Assembly (NCBI GenBank): GCA_902363555.1
Contig: CABJAM010000005.1
Location: forward strand, 1-64,000
Origin: Lachnospiraceae bacterium
GTDB lineage: Bacteria > Bacillota > Clostridia > Lachnospirales > Lachnospiraceae
Direction of reading: 5' to 3'
Length of the DNA stretch: 64,000 nt
This document shows, piece after piece, positions 24,161-32,384 of this stretch (its first letter is position 1; each line of letters begins with the position of its first letter). The notes under the pieces were generated by a model. It saw only the letters and a program-made list of their open reading frames with translations. It did no database searches and was not told where the DNA came from. The position numbers and the translations under genes are program-made.

Positions 24161-25354
24161 TTATTTAACTAATGCGATCGTCTCACGGCAGATGGCCAGC
24201 TCTTCGTTGGTAGGAATGGTCATCACAGCAACCTTGGAATCCGGTGTGGAGATGATCACGTCCTGGCCGCGCAGCGCATTCTTTTCCGGGTCCAGTGTAA
24301 TGCCAAGGTAGCCAAGATATTCGCAGATGTCGGCGCGGACATACTTGTTATTCTCACCAAGACCAGCGGTAAATGCGATGGCGTCCACACCGTTCATAGC
24401 TGCCGTATAAGCGCCGATATATTTAGCAACTCTGTAAGCGAACACCTTCATCGTCAGAAGCGCTTCCGGCTTGCCAGCGATGCTGTCCACTTCCAGATCC
24501 ATGAAATCACTTGTGTAACCGGAAATACCAAGCACACCGGATTTTTTATTCAGCACGTTCATAACACCGGCAATATCCAGGTTTTCTTTTTTGGCGATAA
24601 ATTCAACGATGGCCGGATCGATATCTCCGGAGCGGGTACCCATGATCAGACCTTCCAGCGGTGTCAGACCCATGGATGTATCTACGGATTTGCCGTACTT
24701 AACGGCACAGCAACTGGCGCCGTTGCCCAGATGGCAGACAATGGTTTTCACCTGATCGTAAGGCTTTCCTAAAAGCTCAGCAGCTTTTTGGGATACGTAG
24801 CTGTGGCTTGTTCCGTGGAAGCCATAGCGTCTTACTTTATAGTTTTTATAATATTCGATGGGCAGACCGTAAAGATAGGCCTCCTCCGGCATCGTCTGAT
24901 GAAATGCCGTATCAAATACACCAACCATCGGTGTTTCTGGCATCAGCTTTCTGCATGCGTCAATACCGATCAGATTGGCCGGATTATGCAGAGGTGCCAG
25001 TTCATTACACTCTTCAATGGCTTTAATGACCTCATCTGTAATAATTGTGGAAGCTGCAAACTTCTCACCGCCGTGCACCAGTCTGTGTCCTACGGCATCG
25101 ATTTCGTTCATATCCTTGATCACGCCGATTTCCGGATCGGTCAGTGCGCCAAGTACCATGGCGATCGCTTCGGTATGGGTCGGCATGGGAGCTTCCTTGC
25201 GGATCTTCTCCTGTCCGGCCGGCTGATATACAAGACGGCTGCCATCGATGGCGATACGCTCACAAAGACCCTTGGCCAGTACAGCCTCAGTGTCGGAGTT
25301 GATTAACTGGAATTTGAGGGAGGAACTTCCACAGTTGATTACTAATACATTCAT
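24161..25354 (-). CDS. ackA: Acetate kinase
   Basis: A 397-residue ASKHA-fold kinase starting with the classical MNVLVINCGSSSLKF. Catalytic and binding segments include GHRLVHGG, GTRSGDIDP and the FTAGLGEN loop. It makes acetate and ATP from acetyl phosphate. The ATG at 25354 is preferred to an upstream TTG. Own promoter at 25445-25473. Its product acetate is the substrate of the TmcAL enzyme encoded divergently next door, though that may be coincidence. Confidence 0.98.
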   Translation of the reverse strand: MNVLVINCGSSSLKFQLINSDTEAVLAKGLCERIAIDGSRLVYQPAGQEKIRKEAPMPTHTEAIAMVLGALTDPEIGVIKDMNEIDAVGHRLVHGGEKFAASTIITDEVIKAIEECNELAPLHNPANLIGIDACRKLMPETPMVGVFDTAFHQTMPEEAYLYGLPIEYYKNYKVRRYGFHGTSHSYVSQKAAELLGKPYDQVKTIVCHLGNGASCCAVKYGKSVDTSMGLTPLEGLIMGTRSGDIDPAIVEFIAKKENLDIAGVMNVLNKKSGVLGISGYTSDFMDLEVDSIAGKPEALLTMKVFAYRVAKYIGAYTAAMNGVDAIAFTAGLGENNKYVRADICEYLGYLGITLDPEKNALRGQDVIISTPDSKVAVMTIPTNEELAICRETIALVK

Positions 25355-25444
25355 TATCAAATTTCTCCTTTTTTTATAATAGATTTTACGTGCGATGCAT
25401 AAAAAATGTCAGCGGACATTCATCCCGTGGCCGCTTCTTTGTTT

Positions 25445-25473
25445 ATTATATAATAATCATCGATTGTATACAA
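25445..25473 (-). promoter_or_regulatory. Promoter of ackA
   Basis: -35 TTGTAT (25468-25473), 17-nt spacer, -10 TATAAT (25445-25450) on the - strand, giving a leader of about 85 nt. Confidence 0.7.
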
Positions 25474-25526
25474 GAGATTTTCCTGACTAATTTTAGCATA
25501 AATTGTATTTTTTTCGGACCATCAAA

Positions 25527-25555
25527 TTGCATTATGGCCCGTATTCACGTATAAT
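25527..25555 (+). promoter_or_regulatory. Promoter of tmcAL
   Basis: -35 TTGCAT (25527-25532), 17-nt spacer, -10 TATAAT (25550-25555), followed by ACGGAGG and ATG 25599. Confidence 0.75.
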
Positions 25556-25598
25556 CATAGTCAAACGGCACACACTTTAACTATACGGAGGTTTATCC

Positions 25599-26939
25599 AT
25601 GAACATACTCGGCGTCATCGCAGAATTTAATCCATTTCACAACGGCCACAAATATTTACTGGAAACCGCAAAGAAACAGTGTCAGGCCGACTATACCATC
25701 GTCGTTATGAGCGGGAACTTCACCCAACGCGGGGAGCCGGCCATCTATGATAAATTTATCCGTACCCGGTGGGCGCTCATGTGCGGCGCCGATCTGGTCA
25801 TTGAGCTGCCTGTTGTGTCCGCCACGGCAAGCGCCGGAGATTTTGCTCTGGGCGGTGTGGCGCAGCTTTTTTCTTCCGGCGTCGTCACCCACCTGGCCTT
25901 TGGCTGTGAAAATCCGGATTTATCCAAGTTAATGCGTATGGCGGAAATATTTGGCAAAGAACCGGAAGGCTACAAAAAGCATCTGAAGGCCGGATTAAAG
26001 GCCGGGCTGGCCTGGCCGGACGCCCGCAGCCGGGCAATGATCCGCTATACATCCGATGAGGATATCGCCGGGCAGGCGTATGCAAATTTAGCCGGGCAGG
26101 CCGATGCAGATTTCGCCAGGCAGGAGGATGCGGATTCTGCCAGGCATACAGATACCGCTTCTATGCTCCGCCAGTCCAATAACATACTGGCTCTGGAATA
26201 TCTGATGGCACTGCATCGGCTCGGCGCCCATATCACACCGGTACCGGTAGCAAGGATCCATTCCGGATACCACGATATCACACTGGATACACCGATCTGC
26301 TCAGCCACCGCCCTGCGTCTGGCCATTACCGGACAAAAAGCGCCGGAAGACTATCTTGGCCACTTTCCCGGGGAAATTGCAAAAAACGCCCGGCAGACAT
26401 GCCTTGACACACCGCCCATAACGGCCGACGATTTTTCATCCATGCTGGCCTGGCGTCTTCACCACCTGACCGGCAGTGCCCCAGGTGATACAAAGCTTAC
26501 AGATATTTCAGACGTGGACAGATTTCTGGCGGATCGAATAACAAACCAGTTAAATACATTTACCGGCTTTTCAGATTTTGCCGATCAGCTAAAGCACCGA
26601 TCCTACACCCGCACACGGATATCGCGGGCTTTGCTCCACGTCATACTCGATATTACCCGCCAGGACAGCCAGGCTTTCACAGAGCTTGGCGGCTGCGGCT
26701 ATTTGCGTATCCTCGGATTTCGCCAAACTGCCGCGCCCCTTCTTTCTGAAATCAAAAAGCAGGCCGCCGTTCCCATGATCACACGGCCCCAGCACTATGC
26801 GAAATTACTGGAGGACAGCCGCGCCCGAAGGCTTTTCGCCCTGGATGTTTCGTCTTCGGATATTTACCGGCTGGCATGGAACATCAAAGCGAAGCAGGCG
26901 GCAGACCACGAGTTTTTGCGCCCTCTGATCCGGATCTGA
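25599..26939 (+). CDS. tmcAL: tRNA(Met) cytidine acetate ligase
   Basis: A 446-residue YlbM/TmcAL protein, which uses acetate and ATP to acetylate C34 of elongator tRNA-Met. The nucleotidyltransferase motif is GVIAEFNPFHNGHKYLL, with a C-terminal ligase region. Residues 157-188 are an insertion of four 8-residue tandem repeats (AGQAYANL, AGQADADF, ARQEDADS, ARHTDTAS) just before the conserved SNNILALEYL, at a place where homologues have a short loop. The frame is intact, so the enzyme is presumably active. ylbJ follows in the same direction. Confidence 0.93.
   Translation: MNILGVIAEFNPFHNGHKYLLETAKKQCQADYTIVVMSGNFTQRGEPAIYDKFIRTRWALMCGADLVIELPVVSATASAGDFALGGVAQLFSSGVVTHLAFGCENPDLSKLMRMAEIFGKEPEGYKKHLKAGLKAGLAWPDARSRAMIRYTSDEDIAGQAYANLAGQADADFARQEDADSARHTDTASMLRQSNNILALEYLMALHRLGAHITPVPVARIHSGYHDITLDTPICSATALRLAITGQKAPEDYLGHFPGEIAKNARQTCLDTPPITADDFSSMLAWRLHHLTGSAPGDTKLTDISDVDRFLADRITNQLNTFTGFSDFADQLKHRSYTRTRISRALLHVILDITRQDSQAFTELGGCGYLRILGFRQTAAPLLSEIKKQAAVPMITRPQHYAKLLEDSRARRLFALDVSSSDIYRLAWNIKAKQAADHEFLRPLIRI
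26067..26162 (+). repeat. Four tandem 24-bp repeats inside tmcAL
   Basis: Four contiguous 24-bp units, each beginning GCC(G/A)GGCA, diverging progressively from first to last. They are in frame and encode the 8-residue repeats at residues 157-188. Confidence 0.9.
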
Positions 26940-27016
26940 CGGGGGCTGCCTGACATACTCTCCGGATATCCGGCATATATCTGAATAAAACATGTTTTCA
27001 TGTCCGGAGAGAGATT

Positions 27017-27949
27017 ATGAAAAAAATGCTGGCGGCAGCTTTGATCTTGCTTTGTCTATTACTGGCCTTTCCGGCGCTTTGTGTGGAAGGGGCCAAGTCC
27101 GGCCTTCTTTTGTGGTTTAACACAATTATTCCCACACTTTTTCCATTTATTCTTGTCACGAACATTATCCGTGATTTAAACGGGATTCCGCTGTTTGAAC
27201 GGATTTTCTCGCCCATACTTTCCCGTATATTTAAAACGACCCGCGGCGGGAGCTATCCGGTGATCATCGGCTTTCTCTGCGGATATCCCATGGGCGCCAA
27301 GGCAGTTACCGACAGCTATTCCTGCGGCCGTATCAGCAAAGAGGAAGCCAATTATCTTCTGTGCTTTACGAACAATCCCAGCCCGATCTACATGCTCAGC
27401 TATGTGGCGCTCTACACACTGGATGACCAAAGCCTGCGCCTGCCCGTCGTTATCATCGCCCTGCTGACCGCCTGGCTCGTCTCCTGTGTTTACCGTCTGC
27501 TCCATTATTTCACCAGACAGCACAGTCCGGCGCTTCAATGGACGCCTGTTTACAGGAAAGCCGAAGCCGGTCAGGGATTGTTTGACAGCTCGATTATGAG
27601 TGCCTGTGAACTGCTCGTAAAGGTGGGCGGCTATATGATCTTATTTTCCATACTCTCCCGCTGCCTTATGGCGCTGCCGTTTATGCCGCCCATGGCCACC
27701 TGCGTGATCAGCGGCCTGCTGGAACAGACGACCGGTCTGGGGCTTCTTAAGACACAGACCTTTTTGCCGACAATAAAAACAGTCCTCGCCATGGTGTTCA
27801 TCTGCTTTGGAGGCCTGTCCATAACGGCTCAGACTTACAGTGTCATCCATACACAAGGACTGTCTATAAAAAATTACATAATCAGCAAAATACTTTCCGG
27901 TGTCATCGCTCTCGGTCTGACCGCAGCTTATATACAATGGATCGCATAA
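27017..27949 (+). CDS. ylbJ: Sporulation integral membrane protein YlbJ
   Basis: A 310-residue membrane protein with nucleoside-recognition (Gate) motifs (GFLCGYPMGAKAV, NNPSPIYMLSYVAL) and about seven helices. In Bacillus YlbJ is made under sigma-E in the mother cell and is needed for heat-resistant spores. It is shorter than the roughly 400-residue Bacillus protein but not obviously truncated. It sits 77 nt after tmcAL; GAGAG before the ATG is a modest ribosome site. Confidence 0.88.
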   Translation: MKKMLAAALILLCLLLAFPALCVEGAKSGLLLWFNTIIPTLFPFILVTNIIRDLNGIPLFERIFSPILSRIFKTTRGGSYPVIIGFLCGYPMGAKAVTDSYSCGRISKEEANYLLCFTNNPSPIYMLSYVALYTLDDQSLRLPVVIIALLTAWLVSCVYRLLHYFTRQHSPALQWTPVYRKAEAGQGLFDSSIMSACELLVKVGGYMILFSILSRCLMALPFMPPMATCVISGLLEQTTGLGLLKTQTFLPTIKTVLAMVFICFGGLSITAQTYSVIHTQGLSIKNYIISKILSGVIALGLTAAYIQWIA

Positions 27950-27979
27950 GAACAGTTACCGATTTTATGGATATCGCGG

Positions 27980-28687
27980 TCAGTCGATATCATCGTAGTC
28001 AAACTCGTCCTCCTCGGCCGCTGCCGGTACTTCCTCCGGCTCCGGCAAAGCTTCGGGCTCCTCATAAACCGGTGTCTCGTCATAGGCCGGCGCTGCCGGA
28101 GCGGCGGACGGCGCGGACACAGTCATATCATCATAGCTTAAAGGCGTGGAGAGCTGGCTGGCCAGAGCATCCTTGTTGCTGACGATAATATCATAATTAT
28201 AGGAAAGACCCTCGATCAGCGCCTGAGAATTGGCTCTGGCGCCCTCTAACGTACGGCCCACGATGGTTTCCAGATTGGTCACCAGCTCCTGGGTATATTC
28301 CAGCGCACTGCGGCGGATTCCCTCGGCGTCCTCATTGGCCGCATTAATCGTGGCTTCCGCCTGAGCATTGGCATTATTCATAACCTCCTCTGCTCTTTCG
28401 TAAGCCTTTAACATGATCTCGTGCTCTTCCACAAGGGCATTGGTATAAGCGGTGGTCTCCTCAAGCATCTTTTCAGCCTGAGCCTGAGCATCGCTGATGA
28501 TCTTATCTCTGTTGGCAATGATCTTCTGATATCTTTTAATCTCATCCGGTGTCTTTAACCGGAGCTCTGTCAATAATTCATATAATTCGTCCTTGGGTAC
28601 GATCACCTTGGACTGGGAAAATGGCTGCGGCTTACAGCTTTCAATAAATTCTTCGATCTCGTCAATTAACTGTTCAATTCTGCTCAT
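27980..28687 (-). CDS. Coiled-coil protein, DivIVA / ATPase-subunit-like, unknown role
   Basis: A 235-residue protein. The first ~175 residues are almost entirely predicted coiled coil rich in Ala, Glu and Lys (QAQAEKMLEETTAYTNALVEEHE). The last ~45 are a Pro/Ala/Glu-rich acidic tail (EEPEALPEPEEVPAAAEEDE) ending FDYDDID. Such proteins next to coaD in Lachnospiraceae are often labelled V-ATPase subunit H-like or DivIVA-like from the coiled coil alone. A polar scaffold role is possible but unproven. GGAGT lies before the ATG. Confidence 0.75.
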   Translation of the reverse strand: MSRIEQLIDEIEEFIESCKPQPFSQSKVIVPKDELYELLTELRLKTPDEIKRYQKIIANRDKIISDAQAQAEKMLEETTAYTNALVEEHEIMLKAYERAEEVMNNANAQAEATINAANEDAEGIRRSALEYTQELVTNLETIVGRTLEGARANSQALIEGLSYNYDIIVSNKDALASQLSTPLSYDDMTVSAPSAAPAAPAYDETPVYEEPEALPEPEEVPAAAEEDEFDYDDID

Positions 28688-28722
28688 CGTTACTACTCCT
28701 TTACACTATTCTGGGATTTATT

Positions 28723-28866
28723 GTAACTGTTCATCCATTAAACGCATAGCTGCTTCGCAGCCATGCGCTTCGGCTAAACGCCGTATGCAGCCTACCATAA
28801 ACAGCCTTCTGCAAGCCAGCTTGCGCCAGGCTGTTTACAGTAGTCTCCGCATGGCTGAATAGTTAC
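28723..28866. repeat. Fold-back element between coaD and the coiled-coil gene
   Basis: The outer arms 28723-28738 and 28851-28866 match at 14 of 16 positions (GTAACT..TTCA.CCAT). Inside are two further hairpins: GCATAGCTGC/GCAGCCATGC near 28744-28766, and a perfect 10-bp stem TAAACAGCCT/AGGCTGTTTA (28798-28807/28828-28837). The right arm runs into the coaD stop codon. It has no coding capacity and looks like a miniature repeat element. Confidence 0.6.
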
Positions 28867-29339
28867 GAAAATTTCTGATTTAATTTCTGCGCCACAATGC
28901 CCGGCACAAATGCGGATATATCTCCGTTATGGGAGGCATATTCCCGGACAACGCTGGAACTCAAATAGGAATACTGTACATTGGTCACTAAAAACATCGT
29001 ATCCATCTGCGGACATACAATCCGGTTGGACTGAGCCCATTGCAGCTCGTATTCAAAATCCGTCACGGCACGTAAGCCCCGCACGACGATCGTCGCACCG
29101 ACTTCTTTTACAAAATCCACCATAAGCCCCTCGAAATAGCGAATCTCGACATTGGGCAGGTCCTGGCATACCTCACTTATCATATTAACACGTTCTTCGG
29201 CAGAAAACAACGGCGTTTTTGTACTATTGTTCAAAACTCCAATAATTAATTTGTCCACCATCGTCGAAGCACGCTGGATTATATCTATATGTCCATAGGT
29301 GACCGGGTCAAAGCTTCCCGGATAGACTGCAATACGCAT
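28863..29339 (-). CDS. coaD: Phosphopantetheine adenylyltransferase
   Basis: A 158-residue enzyme of CoA synthesis. The nucleotidyltransferase motif is YPGSFDPVTYGHIDI, with later VRGLRAVTDFEYE and YSYLSSSVVRE. ATG 29339 matches the family N-terminus (MRIAVYPGSFD); an ATG three codons upstream is possible. It follows rsmD, the same order as Bacillus ylbH-coaD. The stop codon lies within the right arm of the fold-back element at 28723-28866. Confidence 0.97.
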   Translation of the reverse strand: MRIAVYPGSFDPVTYGHIDIIQRASTMVDKLIIGVLNNSTKTPLFSAEERVNMISEVCQDLPNVEIRYFEGLMVDFVKEVGATIVVRGLRAVTDFEYELQWAQSNRIVCPQMDTMFLVTNVQYSYLSSSVVREYASHNGDISAFVPGIVAQKLNQKFS

Positions 29340-29494
29340 CTTAACCATACCTCATCTTCTTTGTATTTAAAAATTCACTGTATCTGCTCTGCTCCTCTGA
29401 ATTGTCATAATTCATGCAGGCGGCAGGCACGCACTGATATTCCTGTATATCATATACTTATTTAGCATATTTTGCAATAAAAAGTTGACGGTTT

Positions 29495-30049
29495 TCAGTC
29501 GCGCGCTAAAAATACATGTTTGTTTGTCTTATAGATTTTTTCTTTATATATATGAAATGGTAACTGCTCCACATAATCAAAGGATGTATCCAGATCCGCC
29601 TCAACCACGATGATGGTGTTTTCATCGACCAGACAGGAATCCGCCAGCATTTCCAGAACGCTCTTTTCAAGCAGTTTTCCATAAGGTGGGTCCATAAATA
29701 TTATATCAAAGGCACGGCCTTCACCCTCTAATATACGCAGCGCGGACAATACATCTCTCCGGTAAACCCTGGCATCTTTATCAAGACGGGTAAATTTCAG
29801 GTTTTCCTCAATACAGTCGGCCGCCTTTTGCATCTGCTCCACAAAGCAGGCGCTCCCCGCTCCACGGCTCAGAGCTTCAATACCGATGGCGCCGCTGCCC
29901 GAAAACAGATCGAGGAAACGACAGTCCGCCAGATCCGGAGCCAGGACATTAAACAGAGTCTCCTTGATCCGGTCGGTCGTTGGACGCGTATCCAGACCCT
30001 CGATGGTTTTTAACGGTAATCTTCTTGCTTTTCCTGCAATAACTCTCAT
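29495..30049 (-). CDS. rsmD: 16S rRNA (guanine-966-N2)-methyltransferase
   Basis: A 184-residue RsmD. It begins MRVIAGKARRLPLKT, with the SAM motif LDLFSGSGAIGIEAL and catalytic DPPYGKLL. The longer frame to 30124 lacks a ribosome site, while AGGAA precedes ATG 30049. It modifies 16S rRNA in the 30S head. Confidence 0.95.
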   Translation of the reverse strand: MRVIAGKARRLPLKTIEGLDTRPTTDRIKETLFNVLAPDLADCRFLDLFSGSGAIGIEALSRGAGSACFVEQMQKAADCIEENLKFTRLDKDARVYRRDVLSALRILEGEGRAFDIIFMDPPYGKLLEKSVLEMLADSCLVDENTIIVVEADLDTSFDYVEQLPFHIYKEKIYKTNKHVFLARD

Positions 30050-30266
30050 ATTTTCCTCTTTTCTCCGAAAAATTGATATTCTCATTTTATTATACTTCGC
30101 TGATTTGTCAAGTCTTGAAGTCAAATTTTTCTGGATTTTTCTTTAATTGTGAACGTAATGTCAGCCGCCCCCGGAACCATCGCGTGGACACGCACAGCCG
30201 ACCAGTCATAGCCCGGGAAAACCCGGTCAGCCGACAGCCCGAGGGCGGGTTTGGGATGGATTTAGG

Positions 30267-30325
30267 AAATCTTAAGAAAATGTCAAGGGAATGACCAGCA
30301 AACGCTAAGGTTTTTCTGATATATT
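30267..30325 (+). promoter_or_regulatory. vanR promoter with putative VanR site
   Basis: The -10 TATATT (30320-30325) has no consensus -35 17 nt upstream (AGCAAA), as expected for an activator-dependent promoter. The 13-mer AAATCTTAAGAAA at 30267-30279 recurs at 32260-32272, and in both places it begins exactly 53 nt before the -10 box. Two AATG(T/A)C blocks spaced 11 nt (30279 and 30290) adjoin it. Confidence 0.6.
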
Positions 30326-30365
30326 TAATTCAGCCAATGGCTCAGTTGAATACGGAGGTTTACTT

Positions 30366-31058
30366 ATGACAAATATACTTATTGTGGACGATGAGCAGTC
30401 TATTGCCATGCTCGTGGAAGTTTATTTAAAAAATGAAGGGTTTCAGGTGTATAAATGCTTTGACGGCGCTTCGGCGCTGGAATGTATCCGGGAGGTGCCG
30501 CTGGATCTGGCCATACTTGACATTATGCTGCCCGATATGGATGGGCTGTCCATCTGTCAGAAAATACGGGAAAATCACACATTTCCTGTCATTATGCTGA
30601 CGGCAAAGGACGGGGAAGTGGACCAGATCAACGGGCTGACCCTGGGCGCCGACGATTATATTACAAAGCCGTTTCGGCCGCTGGAGCTGGTCGCCCGGGT
30701 TAAAGCCCAGCTACGCAGGGCAAACAGCTACAACGTGCCGACAAAAGGGCCGGATACAACGCTGACCATAAGAGGGCTTACAGTGAATACGGACAGCCAT
30801 GAGTGCCGTCTCAACGAGCGCCCACTGGCGTTGACACCCACCGAATTTGAAATTTTGAGGATTCTGTGCGAGCAGTCCGGAAAGGTCGTCAGCTCCGAGG
30901 AGCTTTTTCAATTGGTATGGAAAGAAAAATACTACGAGAACGCTGCCAATACGGTCATGGTCCACATCCGCCATATCCGTTCAAAAATGAAGGATTCCGC
31001 GGAGCATCCCAAATATATAAAAACGGTTTGGGGCGTGGGGTATAAAATCGATGAATAA
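30366..31058 (+). CDS. vanR: Response regulator of the vanG cluster (OmpR family)
   Basis: A 230-residue OmpR-type regulator. The receiver has DDEQS, phospho-acceptor in DLAILDIMLPDMDG and K in DDYITKPFRP. The winged-helix output domain (about 130-228) has LTPTEFEILRILCEQ and NTVMVHIRHIRSKM. Position in front of vanS and the D-Ala-D-Ser genes identifies it as VanR of a vanG-type cluster. It overlaps vanS by 8 nt. Confidence 0.92.
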   Translation: MTNILIVDDEQSIAMLVEVYLKNEGFQVYKCFDGASALECIREVPLDLAILDIMLPDMDGLSICQKIRENHTFPVIMLTAKDGEVDQINGLTLGADDYITKPFRPLELVARVKAQLRRANSYNVPTKGPDTTLTIRGLTVNTDSHECRLNERPLALTPTEFEILRILCEQSGKVVSSEELFQLVWKEKYYENAANTVMVHIRHIRSKMKDSAEHPKYIKTVWGVGYKIDE

Positions 31059-32235
31059 TACTAAAAAGAGCACATTGAAATCCTTACTCAAACTTCTGGG
31101 CAGCGTCCTGCTTTTTGATATTGTCATCTTTTATATCATGGATGATCTGTTCAACGGTATTATTGCAGACTGGATTGAGAAAAAATTCATCTGGTCCGAT
31201 GAAGCTTACGCTCCCCGGGATATTAACGGAAATACCGTATGGATACGCTGGCCACAGTTGAAATACCAGCTCATCTGCTGCTTCCTTCTCCTGACGATCG
31301 CCATTGTCATCGCCATCTGGCTGCTTTGCCGTTACTATGCCCGCAGAAAAAATCGTGAGCTTATGGAATGTCTCGCCGCGCAGATGGACACCTATCTTGA
31401 AAATACCGGCCAGGACCTGTCCATCTTTTCCGATGAATTTACAGCCGTCTGCTTCCAGTTAAGCAAGCTGCGCAACAAAACAATGAAAAAGGAAAAGCAG
31501 CTGGAGCAGGAAATGCAGCAAAAAAATGACCTGATCACCTTTCTGGCCCACGATTTGAAAACCCCCCTGGCCTCCGTCATCGGCTATCTGTGCCTGCTGG
31601 AAGAAAATCCATCCCTTCCGGCCGCGCTGCGCGAGCAATATACAGGTATTACATTAGAAAAAGCCTATCGGCTGGAACAATTGATCAATGAGTTTTTTGA
31701 GATTACAAGGTACAACCTTCATACAATTATCATCAATCCCTCACGCATCCATTTAAAGCCCATGCTGCTGCAATTGGCCGATGAATTTTACCCGATTTTA
31801 GAATCCGAGCATAAACAAATCGAGGTGGATGCTCCGGAAAATCTCTATCTTACCGGTGATGCGGATAAACTGGCCCGGGTATTTAATAATATTTTGAAAA
31901 ATGCGGCCGCATACAGCTACGAAAACACGACGATTTTCGTAAAAGCCCGGACGGTCGGCCACTATATCGTATTGACATTTACAAATGAAGGGATACCTAT
32001 ACCCGAACATCAGCGGGATACGATATTTGAAAAATTTTACCGGCTGGACAACGCACGCTCCTCGAAAACCGGAGGCTCCGGTCTGGGGCTGGCGATTGCA
32101 AAGGAAATTGTGGAAGCCCATCGTGGAAAGATATCTGTTGAAAGCGATATTTCGGCAACTGTATTTACAGTAATGCTGCCCATGCGTGAGGAGCGCTCTG
32201 AAAAAAACGCTGCTCCAGATCATACACCGGATTAA
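31051..32235 (+). CDS. vanS: Sensor histidine kinase of the vanG cluster
   Basis: A 394-residue kinase with two membrane helices (about 12-33 and 72-94), a short extracytoplasmic loop, the H-box FLAHDLKTPLASVIGYL and the ATPase motifs NILKNAAAYS, FTNEGIPI and SGLGLAIAKEIV. It probably senses glycopeptide or wall stress and phosphorylates VanR. Translation is coupled to vanR by overlap (ATGAATAA). Confidence 0.92.
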   Translation: MNNTKKSTLKSLLKLLGSVLLFDIVIFYIMDDLFNGIIADWIEKKFIWSDEAYAPRDINGNTVWIRWPQLKYQLICCFLLLTIAIVIAIWLLCRYYARRKNRELMECLAAQMDTYLENTGQDLSIFSDEFTAVCFQLSKLRNKTMKKEKQLEQEMQQKNDLITFLAHDLKTPLASVIGYLCLLEENPSLPAALREQYTGITLEKAYRLEQLINEFFEITRYNLHTIIINPSRIHLKPMLLQLADEFYPILESEHKQIEVDAPENLYLTGDADKLARVFNNILKNAAAYSYENTTIFVKARTVGHYIVLTFTNEGIPIPEHQRDTIFEKFYRLDNARSSKTGGSGLGLAIAKEIVEAHRGKISVESDISATVFTVMLPMREERSEKNAAPDHTPD

Positions 32236-32259
32236 TAAACCACTTAGTTTATCTCAATA

Positions 32260-32318
32260 AAATCTTAAGAAAGCCCCAATGCTTTGATTACAAAGTGTCG
32301 GGGCTTTTTTTCTATAAT
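32260..32318 (+). promoter_or_regulatory. vanG promoter with putative VanR site
   Basis: The 13-mer AAATCTTAAGAAA (32260-32272) is identical to that before vanR and begins 53 nt upstream of a perfect -10 TATAAT (32313-32318), the same spacing as at vanR. The -35 region (ACAAAG) is non-consensus. The terminator at 32273-32312 lies between the site and the -10. A further perfect 7-bp inverted repeat TAACCGT/ACGGTTA (32331-32357) lies in the leader. Confidence 0.6.
32273..32312 (+). terminator. Terminator behind vanS, overlapping the vanG promoter
   Basis: The stem GCCCC/GGGGC (32273-32277/32300-32304), with inner pairing CTTTG/CAAAG, is followed by a T run. It limits read-through from vanRS into vanG, so resistance genes would depend on their own promoter. 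Confidence 0.85.
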
Positions 32319-32384
32319 AAAACAAGATCGTAACCGTTTTGCCCCTATGAACGGTTAAACAAAATTATTATAGGAGGAATTTTT

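Noticed and set aside
28723..28866. Further member of the 180-nt fold-back family
   Set aside because: Total length is only 144 nt, the arms are 16 nt, and the landmark motifs are missing.
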